64,000 bases of DNA from assembly GCA_023213395.1 (NCBI GenBank), contig CM041465.1, positions 140,499,741 through 140,563,740 of the forward strand. The letters are read 5' to 3'. The position numbers were made by a program, and so were the translations under genes. This stretch comes from Cycas panzhihuaensis. Lineage: Eukaryota; Cycadophyta. The notes under the pieces were generated by a model, which saw only the letters and a program-made list of their open reading frames with translations, was not told the DNA's origin and made no database searches. Numbering within the stretch: position 1 is the stretch's first letter; every line of letters begins with the position of its first letter. This document shows positions 60,594-64,000 of the stretch, piece by piece.

Positions 60594-61289
60594 CTCTTCC
60601 TTAATATTTAAGTTGTGGTATTCTTCAAATGCCTTCATCTTTATATCTTCATTCTAGACCATTTACTCATTTATATCTTCATTTCACCTATATCATATGT
60701 AAATCAATCTATCAAACCTATCTTTAAAGCTTATCCTTATTGCTTATTGCCTACAAGAAAATCTCATCATATTATTAATGTATCTATTTTACTATTACTA
60801 ACCCCTTTTAGCATGGTTAGGTTCTTATCTTGATTTTCTTACTTAAGTTGATTTACTAATTAAGGTTTGTATCCATTCAATTAGTATCACTTAATTAACA
60901 TTTTTAGTTGTTAAGTCTATTTTAGTTGTTGTTTGTAGAGAAAGTTTTAATTAGGATATGATTAAACATTTATCACTTTATTTTAAATCATGAAATTTGA
61001 AGAATTACCAATTAGATGATTGGTTGTATATGACTGTAATAATAATTATTATTAGTTAATGATCGATCCTACAACATGATTTTATGCTATAGTCCAACGT
61101 GGTTTATGAAGCTACTCCAAGTATTACTTGTTCACTCTCTTTTCTAGATATTTCCAAGCTTATGATTGATTTAATCTTATTTTTACTACCATTTCACATT
61201 TTATTTTCTTAATCTAGTCTCTATTAAAGCCACTATTACTTTAAGAAGGCCTGGAAAACTCATTCTATTAATTTTAAATTTATTTTTTT

Positions 61290-61560
61290 GCATTCTTTGA
61301 ACTTTTTAAACTATCACATTTTTGGAATTACCAAAAGTATGATAATACAGATAAAACATGACAAACTCTCATGTTTTAAGTTTTATTTTTACTATCTTGT
61401 TTTTAGTTTAGTGTTGCATTTTTTTCTGTCATATTCATAAAATTAGAAATAATCCATAGAAAATCTCACTTTTTTCGATCTGATTTTGGCCTTAATCTAT
61501 AGGCTGGTGCTACCCCACCTACCCTAACCTATCCATGCTAATTTCACCTTCACTTATACT
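61290..61560 (+). repeat. Downstream block of a Tat-family LTR
   Basis: It shares TATCACATTTTTG, CCAAAA, CTGTCAT and GGCTNGTGC in order with 15996-16135. Moderate similarity seen by eye; it needs an alignment. Confidence 0.45.
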
Positions 61561-64000
61561 ATAATTTATTGAGAAAACTTAGCAAAACCATGGGTAGAAA
61601 CCATGGTCTTGGCCTTCATCCTCCTCACTCTTTTGTCTTATAAATACCTATTCAATTTTAGAGCATGCAGGAGAGTCTTTTATGTAACAAAGTTTTAAAA
61701 TTTTGCTAGCACTTCTTATTAGTGATTTGTTTCTAATTGAAGTGGATTTAAAGTCTTCTTCTTAGAAGTTTATGAAGCCTACTCAGAGGATTAGGAGTCC
61801 ATTTTGGCCCAATTGCTTCTTTATTCTTAGTTTAACCTCTCCACCCACCTTTTGGGCATTCTTTTCTCAATTTTGTCACTAATTCTTTGGGCACAATTTT
61901 CTCTCCTACAACATCTACTATTGTCAAGTTTCTCACTTTCCTACTATTTGGAGTTTTTTCATAACATATTGGACAAGGACATGACATTGATCTAAGGTTC
62001 ATTCCACCTATTTATTATTAGGTTTAAAGTGTTTCTTTTGTATTATATGATTGTTTTATTTGTTAGAGTAGTTTTCTTTTGCTTTAACATGAAAATAATT
62101 TTAAAAAAATAAGAAGAAGATTTCATTATTATTTACTATCCTTTTCTTCAAGACTTATCTCTTCATTGAGAGATATGATTTGGGAATCAAACCAATTTTG
62201 ATCTCCATCTTATTCCTCATCATTAAAGCATTAAAAAAAGGTTAATATATGGTATTGAACTTGTTTCAATTCACATATTAATTACCATAAAATTTGAATC
62301 AACCTTCACCCTTTTGTATTCCTATTTATAACCTATAAGGAGTTGGTCCTAAAAAGGGTTAAAAAAATTAAGTCAACTCTTTTAAGAGAGATGAACAATA
62401 ATGAAGGCTTTTTTTATCATTAATTAAGTGGACATACTATCTTCTATAGAGTTTTTGACAACTTATAGCAATCATTTACTATCAAAATTCCCCAAGTACA
62501 ATAGAAATGTTGTCAAAATTTTGACACATCTTCCTCAATCATATTCATATTTTTTTCAAATATAATAATTTACGTGTTCAAGGCTATTATTTATTTGGTT
62601 AGTTAGCTTTATTCTGAAATGGTTGTAATCAAAAGAAGAGGAGATTATTACTTTATAGTATCACTACAAGGTACCAACCTTATCCTTGAACTTTGTAACT
62701 TTTCTTATTATCCTTAAAACCACACAAATAAAAAAGAAAAAGAAAATGGAATGAATCTTTGTTTATGTTACTTATTGAATCAATGATTAAAACATCTTCT
62801 TTATTTTCTTAATAGAAAATAAAGAATAGCAAATGAGTTCATTATTTAGGTTAAAGGCACAATCATGTCTTTTATTAATTATTACTTTTCTTTACACTTT
62901 AGTAAACAAATTATAAAAGGATTGAAAAGAAAGTGAAAGAACTGTGGATTAGATAATCATAAGTACACCAAAAGAACTTAAAGTCTATTTTTCTTATATT
63001 CCTAGTTAACGTCTTATAATTCATTAAAACAAAAAAAAAGAAAAAGAAAATGCATCCATCCATGCATGGTTCGATTAGTATATTATATGTATGAGTCTCG
63101 TATGCATTTAACCTAAAGTTGCATCTTAGATTTACATGTAAGATTGGTTTTCTCTCATTTGGTTACCCCTAGGTTAAATCGTATTTCTTTGCTTAGGAGT
63201 TGCTTTATCACTCAAGACTTTGCATCCTTAATGTACAAGCTTGTCCTCTCTTAAGGATAGATACTTCTCATTATTAGCATTTTTTGATTAACAAGGACTT
63301 GACATCCCTAATATATAAACTACCTATTCTTTGAGATTATTACTTTCCAATCATATTTTGAATACTAAATATGGTGGTTTGTGATTATCCTTTAGGTTGA
63401 AAGTAGTGTCTTATTTTTAACTTCCACCTCTATATCTAAGAACCTTTTAAAATGAAATATAAGCATCCCTGAGTCATTCATCCTCATAAATATATCATCA
63501 CTAGGTGAGGAAGTCCCCAATGACTGACCCCTAATAGGGTCACTAATCTAGGGTCCAATCTCTCTTGGGGCCTCACACTCACTAGTCCTCCCAATCTTTA
63601 GCTAATACAATGTTGTTTACTCCTTTTAGGTGGTTATAGAAGTGTAGGTTATAATTTTATATGTAGGAGAAAACTTTGGTTAGAAAAAAGAGGAAACCTA
63701 GGAAGTTTACTTTAGGGTAAGAACCCCCAATGATCTCTCTAACCATTAGAAAGTTGTTTGTAAATTCCTCAAAGTTAAGGGGACTTTTGATTCACTTATT
63801 TGATTGATTTGAGTGATGATGTTTATTAGATTTTATTTGATTATTTTATGAATGTATGAAGTAGTTTAATTTAAAAATTAGCTTAATTTACATATTTTTA
63901 TTCAACACACAAGTAAAGATACCTCTTCAAAGGGGTCGGTTGAAGGTCCACCTTTGAGTAATATCACATTTACTTAGTCTCATATAAAATCTAATAGGTG
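61561..64000. other. AT-rich stretch to the window end, no gene recognised
   Basis: It contains a TTATAAATAC box at about 61638 that could be the promoter of the LTR just upstream, and a loosely duplicated CAAGACTTTGCATCC / AAGGACTTGACATCC segment near 63210-63310. I recognise no protein domain, RNA gene or clear element boundary. Confidence 0.4.

Overview
This is nuclear DNA from a plant, most likely a seed plant with a large, repeat-rich genome. The evidence is the set of plant-specific LTR-retrotransposon lineages: Tork-type Ty1/copia, a chromodomain Ty3/gypsy chromovirus, a Tat-type Ty3/gypsy with a second RNase H, and a plant mobile domain (PMD) gene. I found no host housekeeping gene, rRNA or tRNA gene, and the sequence does not identify the species. 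Nearly everything is nested, decayed retrotransposon or satellite DNA.

Layout. (1) 1-9294, GC-rich: a minus-strand Tat-like element. It reads as a 2.5-kb 5' LTR, a primer-binding site, gag and protease, with no visible reverse transcriptase or integrase. After protease come four 85-bp hairpin-forming repeats, then an antisense (plus-strand) PMD gene with a convincing intron. Its other end lies outside the window. (2) 9295-10118: the 5' LTR and primer site of a minus-strand copia element, which interrupts (3) a plus-strand Tat pol at 10119-14240 with an extra C-terminal RNase H, followed by an LTR rich in short hairpin repeats (14264 to about 16150). (4) 17560-33981: a tandem satellite with a monomer of about 314 bp. 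It is interrupted by a Tork copia element (18761-26567), whose own 3' LTR contains a solo LTR of the first element's family with a perfect 5-bp target duplication. (5) 33982-39368: a copia LTR fragment joined to a second Tork element in inverted orientation. (6) 40401-45472: a chromovirus whose 1.5-kilocodon gag-pol stays in one frame from end to end but carries about 38 nonsense codons. (7) 45473-47495: the satellite again, which switches to inverted orientation near 45646. (8) 47496-64000: AT-rich old debris. It holds a small gag-only LTR element with target duplications (51500-53424), a badly decayed minus-strand chromovirus (55306 to about 57650), LTR fragments and microsatellites.

Nothing here appears able to move autonomously. 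Decay is dominated by transitions that create stops at Gln, Arg and Trp codons, as expected for long-methylated repeats, with few indels in the larger elements. The most unusual object is the element at the left edge: gag-pro without pol, an 85-bp tandem-repeat block, and an intron-bearing PMD gene on the opposite strand.
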